Positions 10,362 to 22,394 of a stretch of DNA of 64,000 bases are shown here, piece after piece. The number at the start of each line of letters is the position of its first letter. The stretch's first letter is position 1. The notes beneath the pieces were generated by a model that searched no databases, was not told the DNA's origin, and saw only the letters and a program-made list of their open reading frames with translations. Source of the stretch: Prototheca cutis (taxonomy: Eukaryota; Chlorophyta; Trebouxiophyceae; Chlorellales; Chlorellaceae); the NCBI GenBank assembly GCA_002897115.2, contig BCIH01000001.1, positions 611,010-675,009 of the forward strand, read 5' to 3'. Made by a program: the position numbers and the translations under genes.

Positions 10362-12959
10362 ATGGGCCTCCGGCGATCAGGCTGGTTTGGCGTGGTGGTA
10401 TGCTGCCTGGTGGCAGCAGCCCGCGCGGTCCCTGATCTGGACGCGGCGCTGCGCTATGCGGACTCTCGACGAGACGCGTACGTCTCTGAGCTGTCCGAGA
10501 TCGTAGCGCTGCCCTCCGTCTCAGCCCAGCCCGAGCGGCTCCCGGACCTGCTCAAGGCCGCCGATTGGGTTAAAGCCAGGCTAGAGACTGCAGGACTGCA
10601 GGTGGGTTTGACAACTGATGGCGGTGCATAAATGGCTGTGACGGGTTCATGCAAGCGTGTCATGTTCATCTGTGTTGAGATCCGTGTTTAGTTGTGGGTT
10701 TTTAGCTGCATGCACAACAGCGAGGCAGGCAGACATCACGCCACTGTCCCCCATCCCTTGCCCCCTTCCTGCCTGCACCCCCGCAGAATGTCCAAATCCT
10801 GGAAACCACCGGCCCTCGCCCTGCTGTCTATGCCGAGCATATCAGCGATGCAGATGGACCCACCATCCTCATCTACGGCCACTGTACGCAGAGCTGGGTG
10901 TATTTTGTTTTACGGGAGGAGAGGGAGGGAGGGTGCATTGCTGGGGTGCACTCGCGGGGTAGTGTGAAAGGGCACAAACCCAAAGGTATCACTCCTCCCA
11001 GAAATAGTCATGCCCGCTCTCCGCTCATTGCACTGTAGACGATGTCCAGCCTGCGGAGCCACTGGAAAAGTGGACCAGTCCGGCGTTTGATCTCACCGAG
11101 CGTGATGGACGGCTGTACGGCCGTGGGGCCTCGGATGACAAGGGCGGCATCCTCGGTGCCATCCAGGCAAGTCTTGGCATGGAGAGGAGGGGAGGTGATG
11201 CGTGAGTGTTGATGGGCAGGCAGGCTTACTGGTGAAGTAGAGATTTGCAGTACAGAAGTTGATGCTCCCGCTCGTGCCGGGGGGGGAGAAGGGGGGGGCT
11301 TTGACTGATTCAAGCTTTTCTGGACTACCCAAAAACAGTCCATCGTTGTGGCACCCAACTGGCCAAGCCACCCTTTCATTGCTACCCGTCAACCAATTAT
11401 TCCAATCCATCCAAATCAAACACTCTCAAAAGAACAGGGTGTGGAGGCCGTGCTGCGAAGTGGGGGCCTGGGCCGCCTGAACATCAAGTTTTTGGTGGAG
11501 GGCGAAGAGGAGGTGCTGAGCCCGCACCTCGAGGCATTTTTGCAAAAGCATGCGGAGCTGCTTCGGGCGGACGCGGCGTATTCGGCCGACGGCGGCCAGG
11601 TGGGTCTGGACCGGCCCTCGCTGACGCTGGGCTACCGCGGCGCGGTGGGCATGGAGGTGGCAGTCAGCANGCTGGCGCATGACGTGCACTCGGGCATGTA
11701 CGGCGGCGCGGTGCAAAATGCTGTGCGGGCGTTGGTGGAGCTGCTGGGCACGCTGTTTGACCCCGAGGGGCGCATCGCTGTCGAGGGCTTTTACGACGGT
11801 GTGCGGCCCATGTCCCCGGAGGACGCGGCTGACGTCGAGGCCTACGGGTTTGATGAGGAAAGCGAGCTCGTCCAGGGTGTTGGGGCGCTTGCCGCGCATG
11901 GCGAGTCTGGGTTTCCGCCGCTCGCCCGGCTCTGGTTCCGTCCCACTCTCGAGATCGTTGGCATCTATGGTATGCAGTTGAATTTGCAGTTGTTTGTTGC
12001 TTGGTTGATTTGTGGGCTTGTCAAGCCGGTGTCTGATTGCATGAATGGNAGCTGCGTGATCCAATGTCCAGAGACGAACACACAAACTGCATACACCAGC
12101 CAACCACCAGACCATGCTACAACAGAACACAACACGATCAATCTGCGCAGGTGGGTACACAGGCAACGGGCTGAAGACCATCGTCCCTGCGGCCGCAACG
12201 GCCAAGCTTGCGGCGCGTCTGGCGGCCGACCAGGACCCCGCGACGGTTCTGGCACGGGTGAAGGCGCACCTCCACGCCCACGCCCCACTGGCGTGCAATC
12301 TGACCGTGCGGGACATGGGGTTCTCGGCCATGCCCTACGTGGCGGACCGCCGGTCACGCTGGGTTCGGGCCGCGGCGGCCGTGCTCGAGACCCTGACCGG
12401 GGCGGCGCCCGTCTATGACCGCAGCGGCGCCACCATCCCCGCGTTGGCGGCCTTTCGCCGGCATCTGGGCATCGACACCGTGTCATTTGCCTTTAGCCTG
12501 CGTGAGGACGCCGCGCACGCGCCGGACGAGAGCTTTGCCCGCGTTGCCTATGACCGCGCTCGCGACGCCTACATCCGCCTGCTCCACGCACTCGACGGGC
12601 CCGACTTTGATGATGACGGGGTTGGGGAGGAGGCTGTCGTGGAGACTCGTGCTCGTCANGAGGGCGCTGATGCGCACGAGGGTGCTGGCGCTGACGGGCA
12701 TGGCGCGGGTCNCAAAGGGGAGCTGCATGGTGCGGACACNGAGCACGAAGAGGAGCTTTTTCATCACACAACCAGCACAGACGAAGCTGAGGAGGAAGTT
12801 GGTTGGCACGAGGGGGCATACAACGATGTGCTTGCCGACGAGGAGCAGCACGATGAGGGCTTTGTGTACGAGGAGGAGGCTTGGGAGATGGTGCCGGAAC
12901 AGGCCGACGAGCTCGGTGGCGACTGGATGGAAACTGCCTACGAGCACGAGGAACTGTGA
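10362..12959 (+). CDS. Secreted M20 family metallopeptidase (CNDP2/Dug1-like) with acidic tail
   Basis: Five exons (10362-10601, 10787-10883, 11039-11166, 11438-11969, 12151-12959) give 601 residues. A hydrophobic stretch ([15 protein letters not shown]) at residues 7-23 looks like a signal peptide. M20 metal and catalytic residues are present: His112 and Asp114 in GHYDVQP, Asp145 in [10 protein letters not shown], the Glu pair in [17 protein letters not shown] of the lid domain, [11 protein letters not shown], and a late His in DAAHAPDES. The family hydrolyses dipeptides such as Cys-Gly and carnosine with two Mn/Zn ions. CNDP2 and Dug1 have about 475 residues; the extra ~110 are a Glu/Asp/His-rich tail. 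The intron after exon 3 uses a GC donor (CAG/GCAAGT). Confidence 0.87.
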
Positions 12960-13352
12960 GGGGAGGGAACTGGCTGGGGGGCACGGGATTTTGATGATGT
13001 GTCCTTCGGGGGGATCAGGAATTGAACTGGGCCTCCCTTTTGTTGAGACCTGCTCTCTGCGCTGGGCCCCCCCTCCCCCCTTGTCCTTTGCTCATGTGTG
13101 CTGCGTAGATTGGCAACGACACTACGAGGGTGCAACAAGCTTACAGTAGCAGCGAGCTGAATCCCAGGCGCACTCTGGCAATTAAAACGGGTCAAAGTCA
13201 CGAAGCTGGCCAAGTTGGGTGCAAGGTACATGGGGCGCCCATGATACGGCTATCCGAGATCAGGCGCATACACATGGATACAGAAGGGGGGGGGGGGGGG
13301 TTGTTCTACAGAGGGGCCCTGCAGTGCAGTCATCTCGACGCCTCACAAAAAA
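12960..13352. terminator. Convergent 3' spacer
   Basis: The spacer lies between the M20 gene (+) and the small minus-strand gene. TTACA at 13141-13145 reads TGTAA on the minus strand, a fitting polyadenylation signal for that gene about 210 bases past its stop. A short G run occurs at 13287-13299. Confidence 0.4.
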
Positions 13353-13992
13353 TCAAGCCGTGATGACGCGCTGCAACGCATCGTCGCCCAGGGCTTGAAG
13401 CTCTCGTCTTGGCCGCTTGGGTACCGGCTGAAAATCTACTGCTGCAACCACAGGGAACCTGCCCGGCCCGGTGGTGACGCCGTCTGGTTCTGATGCTGCG
13501 ACACGCTTCTGGCCGCGGGGTGTGGCGACAGCCACATCATGCCTAGCGATGTAGACCATGCCTGCCTCGCGACTAAACTCCTCGCTTGGTGCGGGCAGCC
13601 GGACCGTCATCTGCTTGAACTGGCGCTTTGATGCAAGCACAGAAGGCTGCGGCGCGGCACTCCCGGTTCGCCACACGCTCTCATCGCTGCGGCACCGACG
13701 GGACGGTGGTGGTGCGGGTGACACACGGGTCAGCGTGATGTGGTGAAAAATGAAGAGCCGTTGTCACGATCTTGACGTTGGCAGTGGCATTAGGACAGAA
13801 ACTGATGCAGGTGCGCAATCATGGAAACGCACAAGAAACGGCAGGCCAAGTGCGACAACCCCATGCGCACCTCAGGGACCGGGCGAATTTGGCACGCAGG
13901 CGCTGCTGGTGCAAGGCATAGTAAATTTTTGGGTGCACGAGACCCGCGGGCCACCACGCGTCCACACTCATAGTCGGGCCATCAGCCATCAT
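13353..13992 (-). CDS. Unidentified small basic protein with nuclear-localisation-like motif
   Basis: Two exons in matching phase (13992-13871 and 13686-13353) give 151 residues; I do not recognise the family. The first exon reads VDAWWPAGLVHPKIYYALHQ, then a basic helix-like RLRAKFARSLR. The second has SKRQFKQMTVRLPAPSEEF and a basic cluster PVPKRPRRE near the C-terminus. It is convergent with the M20 gene. Support comes from strong donor and acceptor sites, consistent phase and coding-like composition. The start may lie further upstream: a possible ATG-AAA-G donor exon sits at 14193-14187 and an open stretch begins at 14120, but their phases do not join cleanly. Confidence 0.45.
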
Positions 13993-16437
13993 CCTGCATC
14001 AATGAAAGTTAAACAGACCGTGAATGGAGCCGAAACGCACGAGAGCAGGCGCCTCCCAAAGGCTCCCCGTGGCAGGCACGGGCGACGCGAAGCTGGTGCG
14101 TCCCGGTGTCGGAGCAGGCACTGCCGGGCAGTTCAAAGGAGGCGAGCGTCAGCCACGCCCTCCAGGAATGACAATGGGCTTCTTACCTTTCATTGCAGGC
14201 TTCGTAGTAAGAATTGAGGTGGGAGCAGGCAATGCAGTGCATGCAGCGCGAGCTCCGGGAAGAGCACGAAGGAGAGAGTTCCGTCATATTACTAGGCCCT
14301 GTCCGACCTGGGCGCAGCTTTTCTATGCGCCCAGGAGGCAATGTAGCTTGACAAAATATGTTTGAGCTGTCTTTGCGGTGGACCTGACGTAGTAACGTGC
14401 GGTGGGGGGTTTGCCAGTACTCGCGGTTCTGGCAAAAGGCAACTGTGCCCCCAAGTGCAAGGACGTGGCGTTCCGACAAAAATTCCGCAGACCGCCGTGG
14501 TACGCGGCTTCAGAGAAGCGGCGCCCGCATAGGCTGCATCCTTCTGGAAGCAGGAAATACGTTGCTTTGAACATATATTGCGATTCAGGGCCGAAGCGTC
14601 GGCCAAACCTCGAGACTCTGTACGGAATTTCCGCCGTGAGGTTCTCCTCCGCATTTTGCCGGAACCGGACACTCACGCGCATGATCCCTCTCAGCCTCTG
14701 CTTTGATAATGTCCAATATCCATTGAGCATCACATTTTGATGAACATAGCTGGAAATGGTGTGATGCGCGCTGGGAGAACCTGAGGAATTCGGGCTGCCA
14801 GCAGGGTGGTGGTGCACGCTCGGAACACCAAGGGGCTTGTGGGCTGCCGAAATCGCGACAACCAACACTGTGAGTGCTGCAATGGGTTTGAGAATGTGAA
14901 ACGACTAGTGCATTTATTTGTCCTGGTTTTTAAGTCCCGTTCAAGGTGCAGTGCCTTCCAGCACAGCACGCTGCACCACCGCCTAGGGGGCCAGAGTTCC
15001 GCAACCAGAATATGTCCAAAACACGTGCATTCGCTTTTGAAGGGAACGTTCGACATCAGACACGTCCTCACAATGGATCAGCTCTCCTCTCTACAGTATT
15101 TAACGAGCATGCATGCTAGAGGGCGATGTCGTGGCTCACAACCCGACTGGGGAATGCACATGTTAACAGTGGACTGAAGACCACAGAATGTCAATGATGG
15201 TCATTTCAGAGATTGATGACGTTGGAACGTCATTGACTGTGCACAGCGGCGTTTGGACTCCCAAATGTGCTCAGCTGGCCAGCCCTGACTGTCGGATCCC
15301 AGCATGCCGCACTGCATGTATGTTGCCTAATGAGAAATACCTGAATTGAAATGAATCTCAGCACTCATATCCGGGGTCATTGGGCGAATGGGGCACCTCC
15401 TCGACAAGGTATCACTTTGTCGCCAACATCTTGAACAGCGGTAGAGCGGTTCCGGGCGGTTCCGAGCACGGAACGAACCAGCCCTCCTGGCCAGAATCAA
15501 AGGAGCTTCATTGGAGCAGCTGCGACAATTGTGAGTGGAGCCACACGAACGCCATGTTCCAGCAACAGCGCCTCGATGCATTTGAATGGTCGCCGCTATA
15601 CGTTGACCAACGCGCATCGCACCGCGCATTCAGCCCGGTCGGCACCAAACATAACGAATGCTGCGCAGGAGATGCCGGATACCGGGCTACCTCGCTGCAA
15701 CTAACCAAAGTACATTGTTCTGCAGTGTTTCCGCTGGATGGCCACGCCAGCAAGGGATTCCTCATCAGTTTCTGTCGGGTTTATGTGACGGTTCGTGTCA
15801 GCTCATTTTCCCGCGCAAATTCCAACACGTGTTTTTGAGACGCAGGCTCGGCAGGGTCCTCCAGCTTCTTGGAAGCATCTTCGTGCGTCGTTTTGTGCCG
15901 CCGCAAAGGCGCATCATAGCTCGTTCGTAGTAGTTAGACATGGTTAGGGAGTGATAGATCCTGTGTCAATCTCAGTCAAAGCCTTTCGTGTCTTGTCCTA
16001 GGTAGCCCGCCACTCTTTGGCCTGCACGGCTGCCTGTCCAGTTTGCGCCTCGGAGGCCGCGCCCCCCGTTCCAGCCTCGTTCTGCGCGTTATTATCACCT
16101 ATACCGGTCGGGGATCCATACCGCACGACAGCAGGACTGCTAGGTAAGCTGGGAGTGTGCTGACGGGGGCTGCCAAGGTGGTTTCGGAGGTCCACGACCA
16201 CCCTCGGCTGGTCGCAGCCGGCTCCGCGCTGCTGCCGGTGGGCCGCGGCTGCGCTGCATTTACCCGCTGGTGTGCATGTATGGGCTTGCCGATGTCGGCA
16301 GTCCTTGGAGCAGGTCGCCCTGGGTACACGTCTCGCAGCTTCAGTACGGGTGCGGCAGTGCCCGTGTCAGGCACACGTACGAGCACGTCCCTCCCTCCCT
16401 CCTTCCGCAGGTCCTCCCTTCGCAGGGATCTGGCCCC
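13993..16437. other. 2.4-kb spacer without a recognised gene
   Basis: Composition is more AT-rich than the flanking genes. ORFs on both strands reach about 180 codons, but none shows a domain or a convincing exon chain. A tight palindrome ATGACGTT-GG-AACGTCAT lies near 15216-15235. The last few hundred bases should be the promoter and 5' UTR of the DUF506 gene. Confidence 0.5.
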
Positions 16438-17913
16438 ATGGTTCGCCAGGTGATTCGGGTGCCCTACTCGGAGGAGCAGGGGCCCTCCAAGGGGGCGGCC
16501 TACCCTCCCCCCAGACAAGCCCCCAGGTCCCCCTTGGGTGCGCCTGGTCTCCGCCTGGCGCCCAGCCTGTGCAGGGACGCGATGCGCAAGGTCCCCTCGC
16601 TCATGTTTGACATGGATCTCGACCCGGATCACAGTCACCTGTCCCTGGGGGACGGGTGTGCGCTGGAGGAGGCCGGCGTGGCGGCGGTCCGCGCCCACGT
16701 GGCAGCTCTGCTGGAGCCAGAGACCGAGGCCGAAGCCATGGCACGCCTGCACCTGCGCCTGGCGCGGGAAGACGCCGCGCGTCGTGGCCACGCGCTCACT
16801 CTGGCGCATCTGGCCGAGGTGTTGGCTCGACTGGGCTACGGCGTGGGCCTGCGCTCGGCGCGCGGCGGCGGGCGCTGCGGCGCGTGCCTGCGCAACCTGC
16901 GCCACAGCTTCCTGGTGCTGGCGCTGGGCGGGCCCGGTGCGGCCCCGGACCTCATCGTCGACCCGGCCTTTCGCGAGCAGTTTGAAATCGCCGCCGCGCC
17001 TGATCGCTACCAGGCGGTTCTCGCGGCCGTCCCCGAAGCCGTGGTCGTGCCCCCGCGGCGCCTGGAAAAGCTGGTCGAACTGCTGTGTGCAGAGATGAGC
17101 CATGCGTTTGCAGACAGGGGGCTCTCCCTGCCGCCGTGGCGTGGCAGCCAGGCCATGCTGTCAAAGTGGAAGCCTGCGAAGAGTGGTGCTGTGGAAGACG
17201 ACGAGGAAAGTGCTGCCGCTGTTGGTAGCAAGGTTCGCGGTGTTGCCGCGCGGAAGGCGGCGCGTGCGACTGGCGTCGGGGCGGCCACCGCCACGTCAAC
17301 GACGACAGCCGTCCCATCACCACGCGTGGTTGCGCCATCGACCGGCGCGCTGCGGGGTCTCGTGCGCGCCGCCGCCGCCACAGCGCCCGTCGCCGGCGGC
17401 GAGTGCACCGAGTGCGGGTCGCGTCTGTGCACGTTGCATGCTGATGAGGACGGCGGGTCGCCGCTCGCGGCCGCGGTGGGACCTGATGACGACGAGCTCG
17501 ACCTGCTGTGGGACAGCCGGGCGGTGCACGTCGACGATGATCTCAGCGATCTAGATCTCGAGGATGAAGATCGACTGGACGCGGCCGGCGCGCCTGTTGT
17601 CGGACGCGGCCGGCGCGCCGACCGCGGCGCCGCGGCTGCGGCCAACCTGCATGATGCGTCCTCGGAGGAACTGGCGTCCCCCGGCGTGTCATCACCTGAG
17701 GAAGCGGTGGTCACGTCATCGTCGGGGTCTGACAGCGAGCTCGAAGGCATGTATGCGATGGACTTGTCGTCGGCCAGCGCGCCAGCGGCGGGGCCGGGGT
17801 CGCGGCCGCGTGGCCCCCGGGCCGCCACCTGGATCTCGCCGGGCGAGGTGGCCATGTCCCTCGGCCGCGTTGCGCTCCGCAGCCCCGCTTCGGCCGGTGC
17901 ATTCCGCGGGTAA
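16438..17913 (+). CDS. DUF506 (PDDEXK_6) family protein
   Basis: A single exon of 491 residues from ATG 16438 to TAA 17911-17913. The middle carries the plant DUF506 signature: DLIVDPAFREQFEIA, then VPEAVVVPPRRLEKLVELLC and LSLPPWRGSQAMLSKW, roughly residues 160-245. Pfam places this family in the PDDEXK nuclease-like superfamily, but function is largely unknown and nuclease residues are often degraded. A CxxC (CGACLRNLRHSF) precedes the core. The C-terminal half is Ala/Asp/Ser-rich with long acidic runs and looks disordered, longer than in typical land-plant members. The frame is open upstream, but the sequence before 16438 looks non-conserved. Confidence 0.85.
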   Translation: MVRQVIRVPYSEEQGPSKGAAYPPPRQAPRSPLGAPGLRLAPSLCRDAMRKVPSLMFDMDLDPDHSHLSLGDGCALEEAGVAAVRAHVAALLEPETEAEAMARLHLRLAREDAARRGHALTLAHLAEVLARLGYGVGLRSARGGGRCGACLRNLRHSFLVLALGGPGAAPDLIVDPAFREQFEIAAAPDRYQAVLAAVPEAVVVPPRRLEKLVELLCAEMSHAFADRGLSLPPWRGSQAMLSKWKPAKSGAVEDDEESAAAVGSKVRGVAARKAARATGVGAATATSTTTAVPSPRVVAPSTGALRGLVRAAAATAPVAGGECTECGSRLCTLHADEDGGSPLAAAVGPDDDELDLLWDSRAVHVDDDLSDLDLEDEDRLDAAGAPVVGRGRRADRGAAAAANLHDASSEELASPGVSSPEEAVVTSSSGSDSELEGMYAMDLSSASAPAAGPGSRPRGPRAATWISPGEVAMSLGRVALRSPASAGAFRG

Positions 17914-18906
17914 TGGATTGGATGGTGGTTTCCGAAAGCCAGCGGCATAGTATGATCTGCGCCGCTGGAGCCCTTGCTCCATGTCAAGAACACCTCAAGA
18001 CCTGGTCCGCTTGGCGCCGGCCGACCACCTTCCCCCTACGGCACGTGGTAGACCTTGTACATGCGTGCTTGCTTTTCGCTTCATGTCGACTTTTTTTTGC
18101 GACCGCGTGGCCAAAAATGATGGGAGGGTGTTGTTGCAGGGGAGTTGCCGGCAGCATTGCCGGCGAAACTCCCCCCCCTCTTCACCCAGCATCATCCCAC
18201 CCCCCTCCCCCCACGCTCTCATACAACTAAAAAATAATCAAAAAACTATTGCGTCGTTCGTGCTTTCCTTCGCACCGCCCCCTTCTGCCGGCCGGGGCCG
18301 GTGCCTGGACCAGCCACAGCCGAGAGCAATCAAGCAACATCGGTCGGCGTGCTGCTGTGTTGGCAGCACACCATCTTCCGGGCGTATCTTCATCTCCATT
18401 CTCCATCCCGCGTGCCACGTCACGTTTGTGTCTCTTGTGCGTACTCCTCGTGCCTAATGACTCTTATGTCATCGAATATTTGGCGTCTTGGATGCGGTCC
18501 GTCCGGACCGCGGTTCCCGGGACTGCCGAGCTGCACTGAGCCACATATGGCACTTGCATCCCTCTTTCCCTTTGCAATAGGAAGCACTGGTTGCCCAGGA
18601 ACTGAACAATTTTCCTCCGCCTCTTAGATGTCTCCTCGGGCATCCTTTTCTTCCCCCCTCCCTTTCACTGCGGCCTTGCGTTTGTTTGGGCATGGGCGCG
18701 GCTCTGCCTCGGCGCTCGAGATCTCGCCATGGTCTAGCAACGCCATCTCTTTGAGCAGTGAAGTGCTTCTGGAGTGCCCTTCCATTGCATTACAAGCCTG
18801 CGCGCTTGCGAGCAGTCCCTCGTGCTTACTGGGCCATTGGCTGGGTTTTGCTGGACTTTCTATGAGCGAGGCCATCCCCGTGGCCTCGCACCCATGGTGG
18901 TCCCAG

Positions 18907-18954
<48 letters not shown>

Positions 18955-19678
18955 CCGGCCCCCCCCCCCCCCCCCCCCCCCCCTTAAGCCAGGAATATGA
19001 TGTGTTCTGGTGGTCCTAAGAGTTTCATTTTTGTCAGCAGTCCCTCTTGCGTATGTGTGTGCTCTCTGAAGACGGCGGCTGCAAGTCACACACCTCGAGA
19101 CTCCTTCCTTTACCCTTTGACCGATCGATGGGCGCAGCCTCGCGGTGCGCAACCCCGAGGTCTCCTCTCGGTTTGAGAGGGTTCCGGCACGCTTCTTTGA
19201 AATTCCTTCCTGCCGGTGGCTCGAATTGGTGCCCTTTGTGCAGCCCCGTCCCCCCCCCCCGATCCCTACCTGGTCCTCAAGCAGTGCAGCGGGCGGTCGT
19301 CTGAGGCAATGTGCCTCGGAAGGCCACCCGAATGTGTGGCCCGACCAGGAGGAAGCCGGGAGGGACACCTGTCGTTGTGAAGCACACGACTGTTTTTCCA
19401 TGGGAGAGTAAGCGCTGATTGCCTGGTCTGGAACTGATTCCTTTCTTTTATGATGATGTACATGCTTCTCATGATTAGACAAATAGAAAGGTGAACAGGA
19501 GGATTGCTGTGGACGTAGATATCCGCAGATGGTTGGATGTGCAGTTCACAGCATGCTCAGTGCTTGTTCGGTCCCGCCTGGCTTGGGGTGGAATTCTCAG
19601 TCCGACGCCTGGCATCCATGCAACAGCGGTTCGACAAACAGCACTGTTGGTATACTTCTGAAACGACATCAGTCAGCA
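17914..19678. other. Low-complexity spacer with poly-C tracts
   Basis: The stretch contains C-rich patches and very long C runs at 18907-18953 and about 18959-18983, broken by GCCGG. No gene is identified. A short open stretch around 19135-19250 reads like coding sequence (NPEVSSRFERVPARFFEIP, then CRWLELVPFVQ) but has no clear donor or partner exon. Confidence 0.5.
18907..18983. repeat. Poly-C tract (about 70 C in two runs)
   Basis: A run of 47 C (18907-18953) and a second run of about 25 C are separated by GCCGG. The minus strand could form G-quadruplexes. Confidence 0.95.
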
Positions 19679-21584
19679 TCAGAGCTTCGACTGGGAGGCC
19701 GTGCCTGCACTTCCCGCCGCCGCCAGCACTGCAGCGTCCACCGGTGGGCCCACGGTGCAGGTCCGGACTTCGACTTGGGAGGCGCGCGTGACCCATCGGG
19801 GCGCGGCACGCTTGATGGTGGCGACAATGTCGCCCCGGCCATCGGGAGGGCTAAACTCCAAAACCGCAGGGTCGGCATCGAGCACCCCAGAACTGACTCC
19901 GACGTCCACACGCCAAACGCGGCAATCCCACGCTTCATTCAAACCCCCAACCTGTGGAGTGTGCCCAACAACCATGGCCCTCGCCCCTAGCCGTGTCAGT
20001 GTCTCCGACAGCTGCGCCGCAAGGGAGGCATCCTCGCCTGCTCAGGGAGGGGTGGTTGTCGCGGTCAGGCGTGGAAGGACCGTCTTCTTGAGACTTGGTA
20101 CTGTTCTGGAACCGTCCATCCCCCCCCCCCCCCCCCCCCCCCCCCCCACCCCCCCCCCCCCCCCTCTGCATACAATACCACCACACCTGGGCCGACACGT
20201 TCCCGGCTGAAGGCGCGTGTCCACATGACAGAGGCGGGGTCGCCCGGGGACGAATAGGGTGTGGCCACGGCGGGAATTGCCGCCAGACGCTCTCGTGCGT
20301 CAGAGGTCCATTCCGAGCTCCTGGTGCCATTGACATTTGCCGTGGCACCGGCAGGCCCGTTGTTGCTGCTGTCACTGTCCACCTTCCCCGCCATGTGGTC
20401 CAAAATGGACCAGGGCCCGCGACCCGCGCTCATCCAGGCGGCGACTTCGGCGTTGATGCGGTGCAGGCCATAGTCGATGTGTGCGGGCAGCACGCCGCCG
20501 TGGGCAAACAGGATGTCGTTGATCAGAAGGACCGTAGGGTTTGCTGCCAGGTCTCGAGCCACGCGGCCACCGGGGCGGTACAGCTCCCACCGTGCCCGCA
20601 CGGCCCGACCGGGATCGGCCAGCAGCTCCGCCTCGCTGGCCCCCACCGCCGCCGCACCCTCCCAGAATGCCCCAGGCGTCGCATACCTGCACCGGGTTTC
20701 GGGTGTTGATGTCAGTGTTTCAAGCGCGCCCGCAACCTGCTTGGTTGTTGGAACGGGCCCCGGCGCAGGCTCTCTCCCTCTGACACCCGCTCGTGCACCA
20801 TCCCACCTCCAGCTCCCCCACCCGCCAACCACACTGACCTAAAATCGCCGGCGACATTGAGGCATTCGTGGTTGCCGTTGAGCATCCAGACGGCTCCGCC
20901 CTGGGGCCGAGCCTGTCGATCCAGCTCACGGAGGAGCATGAGGATGCCAATCTCGCAGTCCCCCCGATCGAGGACGTCGCCCATCTGCACGAGGGTGGTG
21001 TCGCCGCCTGTCCACACGGCGCGGCCGCCCTCACCCCGCCGCAGCAGCCCCGCCAGCTCCAGCGATGCCACCGTCTTGGTCAGATCGCCATGCAGATCTC
21101 CCACTGTGACAGGACATGGAGTAGTGTGCTTGTTTTGGAGGTGGGATCCCGGTGGGGAGTTGAAGACAGGTGCCTGGGCACCATTGTGCCCCAGCAATGT
21201 ACTACCACAATGTGGCCCCTGCTTCTCAGAGACTTCAAGAATCATCGCAAGCAACCTCTCATGGCCCCACTCACGGGCTACGATGCGGCCGGGGGCCGTG
21301 GCATGAAGCGGCGGGACGTAACATTGCTCGGTGCCCGCCACTGTACTGGTGATACCATTGCTCCCTGGCTGGCCGGCATGCGGGGCGGGGAGGCCCTCTG
21401 CCCGGCGTGGCGTGCAGTGAGACAGTTGCCTGAGCACAGGAGATCGCGCGGACAGGCCCGAGGGCCTGGTGCCGGCAGCAAAGGGAGCCACCCTCTGCAC
21501 ACCCCGTCCCGTCCAGATTGGAACCAGCGCGCTGTGCGCCCGGAGCACCGTCATGCAGCGCCACACAGCGTGGTGACACGGCAT
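19679..21584 (-). CDS. Shewanella-like PPP-family protein phosphatase, probably plastid-targeted
   Basis: Four exons (21584-21275, 21103-20839, 20686-20187, 20037-19679) join in phase to give 477 residues (467 from the second Met at 21554). PPP metallophosphatase motifs appear in order: GDLHGD formed across the first splice, GDVLDRGD, NGNHE, LLINDILFAHGGV, and AMVVGHTPQ with VDVGVSSG. The GDFRYATPGAF block and the gapped HGGV context match the SLP group of plants and bacteria rather than PP1/PP2A. The first ~100 residues are Arg/Ser/Ala-rich without acidic residues at first, consistent with a chloroplast transit peptide. The third intron carries the poly-C(+) tract. Confidence 0.9.
20120..20164. 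repeat. Poly-C tract in an intron of the phosphatase gene
   Basis: A C run interrupted by one A, about 45 bases, inside the minus-strand intron 20038-20186, where it reads as poly-G. Confidence 0.95.
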
Positions 21585-22394
21585 GGATATACAGATGCGA
21601 CGAACTTTGGCGCGGGAGCACGGACACCCTGGCGGTGCGGGGCGCCCGAAGGGCCCCCGAAGCTGTGCTTCTTGGGGCGCCTAGGGCACCGTCGCTCGAC
21701 TCATAACCCCCGCCTCACGGCACAACCTATCAATTTGCATTCCGTGCACAATGTATGGCGCTCTGTGTAATGGGGATCAGTTGCGCATTCGCGTGTGCGT
21801 CACCTGGCGGGCAAATGACGTACCGTGCCGGGCAAAAATGACGACACCTTTCCCTCGAGGTCCGTCCACTCCCACCTGCACAGCAGGGACATGTTTTTCA
21901 GACAAGATGCCTGTTGGATCGTATTCCCTAGCCGCGTCGCTCAGGGGATGGGTTGGGTTCCTTTTTGAAAGGCAGGGCAGGTCGTGCAAGGAGGTTTTAG
22001 AAGGCCCTGGACATTGACCCTGGCACGGCAATTGTCACACCTTGGTGGTCCATCATTGAGGTGGTCCACCTTCTTATTGCCCTGCAGAGTGTGAAATTTT
22101 CGGGCCGTCCGTGATGCCCAGCAACCCCCGGGGTGAGGTGACGCTGTTGCTGGCTGAGCTGGTTGCATCATTTTTGCCCTGCATGGTAGAATGGGGTGGG
22201 GTACGATTCCAGACAAACTGGGGCGCACCCCACAAGAGATCCGCGAGGGTTACCCAGAAACAAACTGGCCTCACAGCACGCGTTCAATGGTACTGATCCG
22301 GGGCGCAGGGCCAGCGGAGTATCCTGGTGATGAAATCATACCAGGTGGAGCGCCCGGGAGGGGGAGGTGCAAGGGGGGGAGCTTGGGTTTGCGA
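21585..22394. other. Spacer upstream of the phosphatase gene
   Basis: About 0.8 kb with no recognised coding sequence. It should hold the phosphatase promoter on the minus strand. Confidence 0.4.

Noticed and set aside
15210..15240. Palindrome ATGACGTT-GG-AACGTCAT as an operator or ACGT-type element
   Set aside because: No gene start was recognised nearby, so a regulatory role cannot be supported.
19135..19250. Possible exon reading NPEVSSRFERVPARFFEIP
   Set aside because: Coding-like for 35 residues, but no donor, partner exon or family could be found.
20868..21770. Plus-strand ORF of 300 codons
   Set aside because: Antisense to phosphatase exons carrying invariant PPP motifs.
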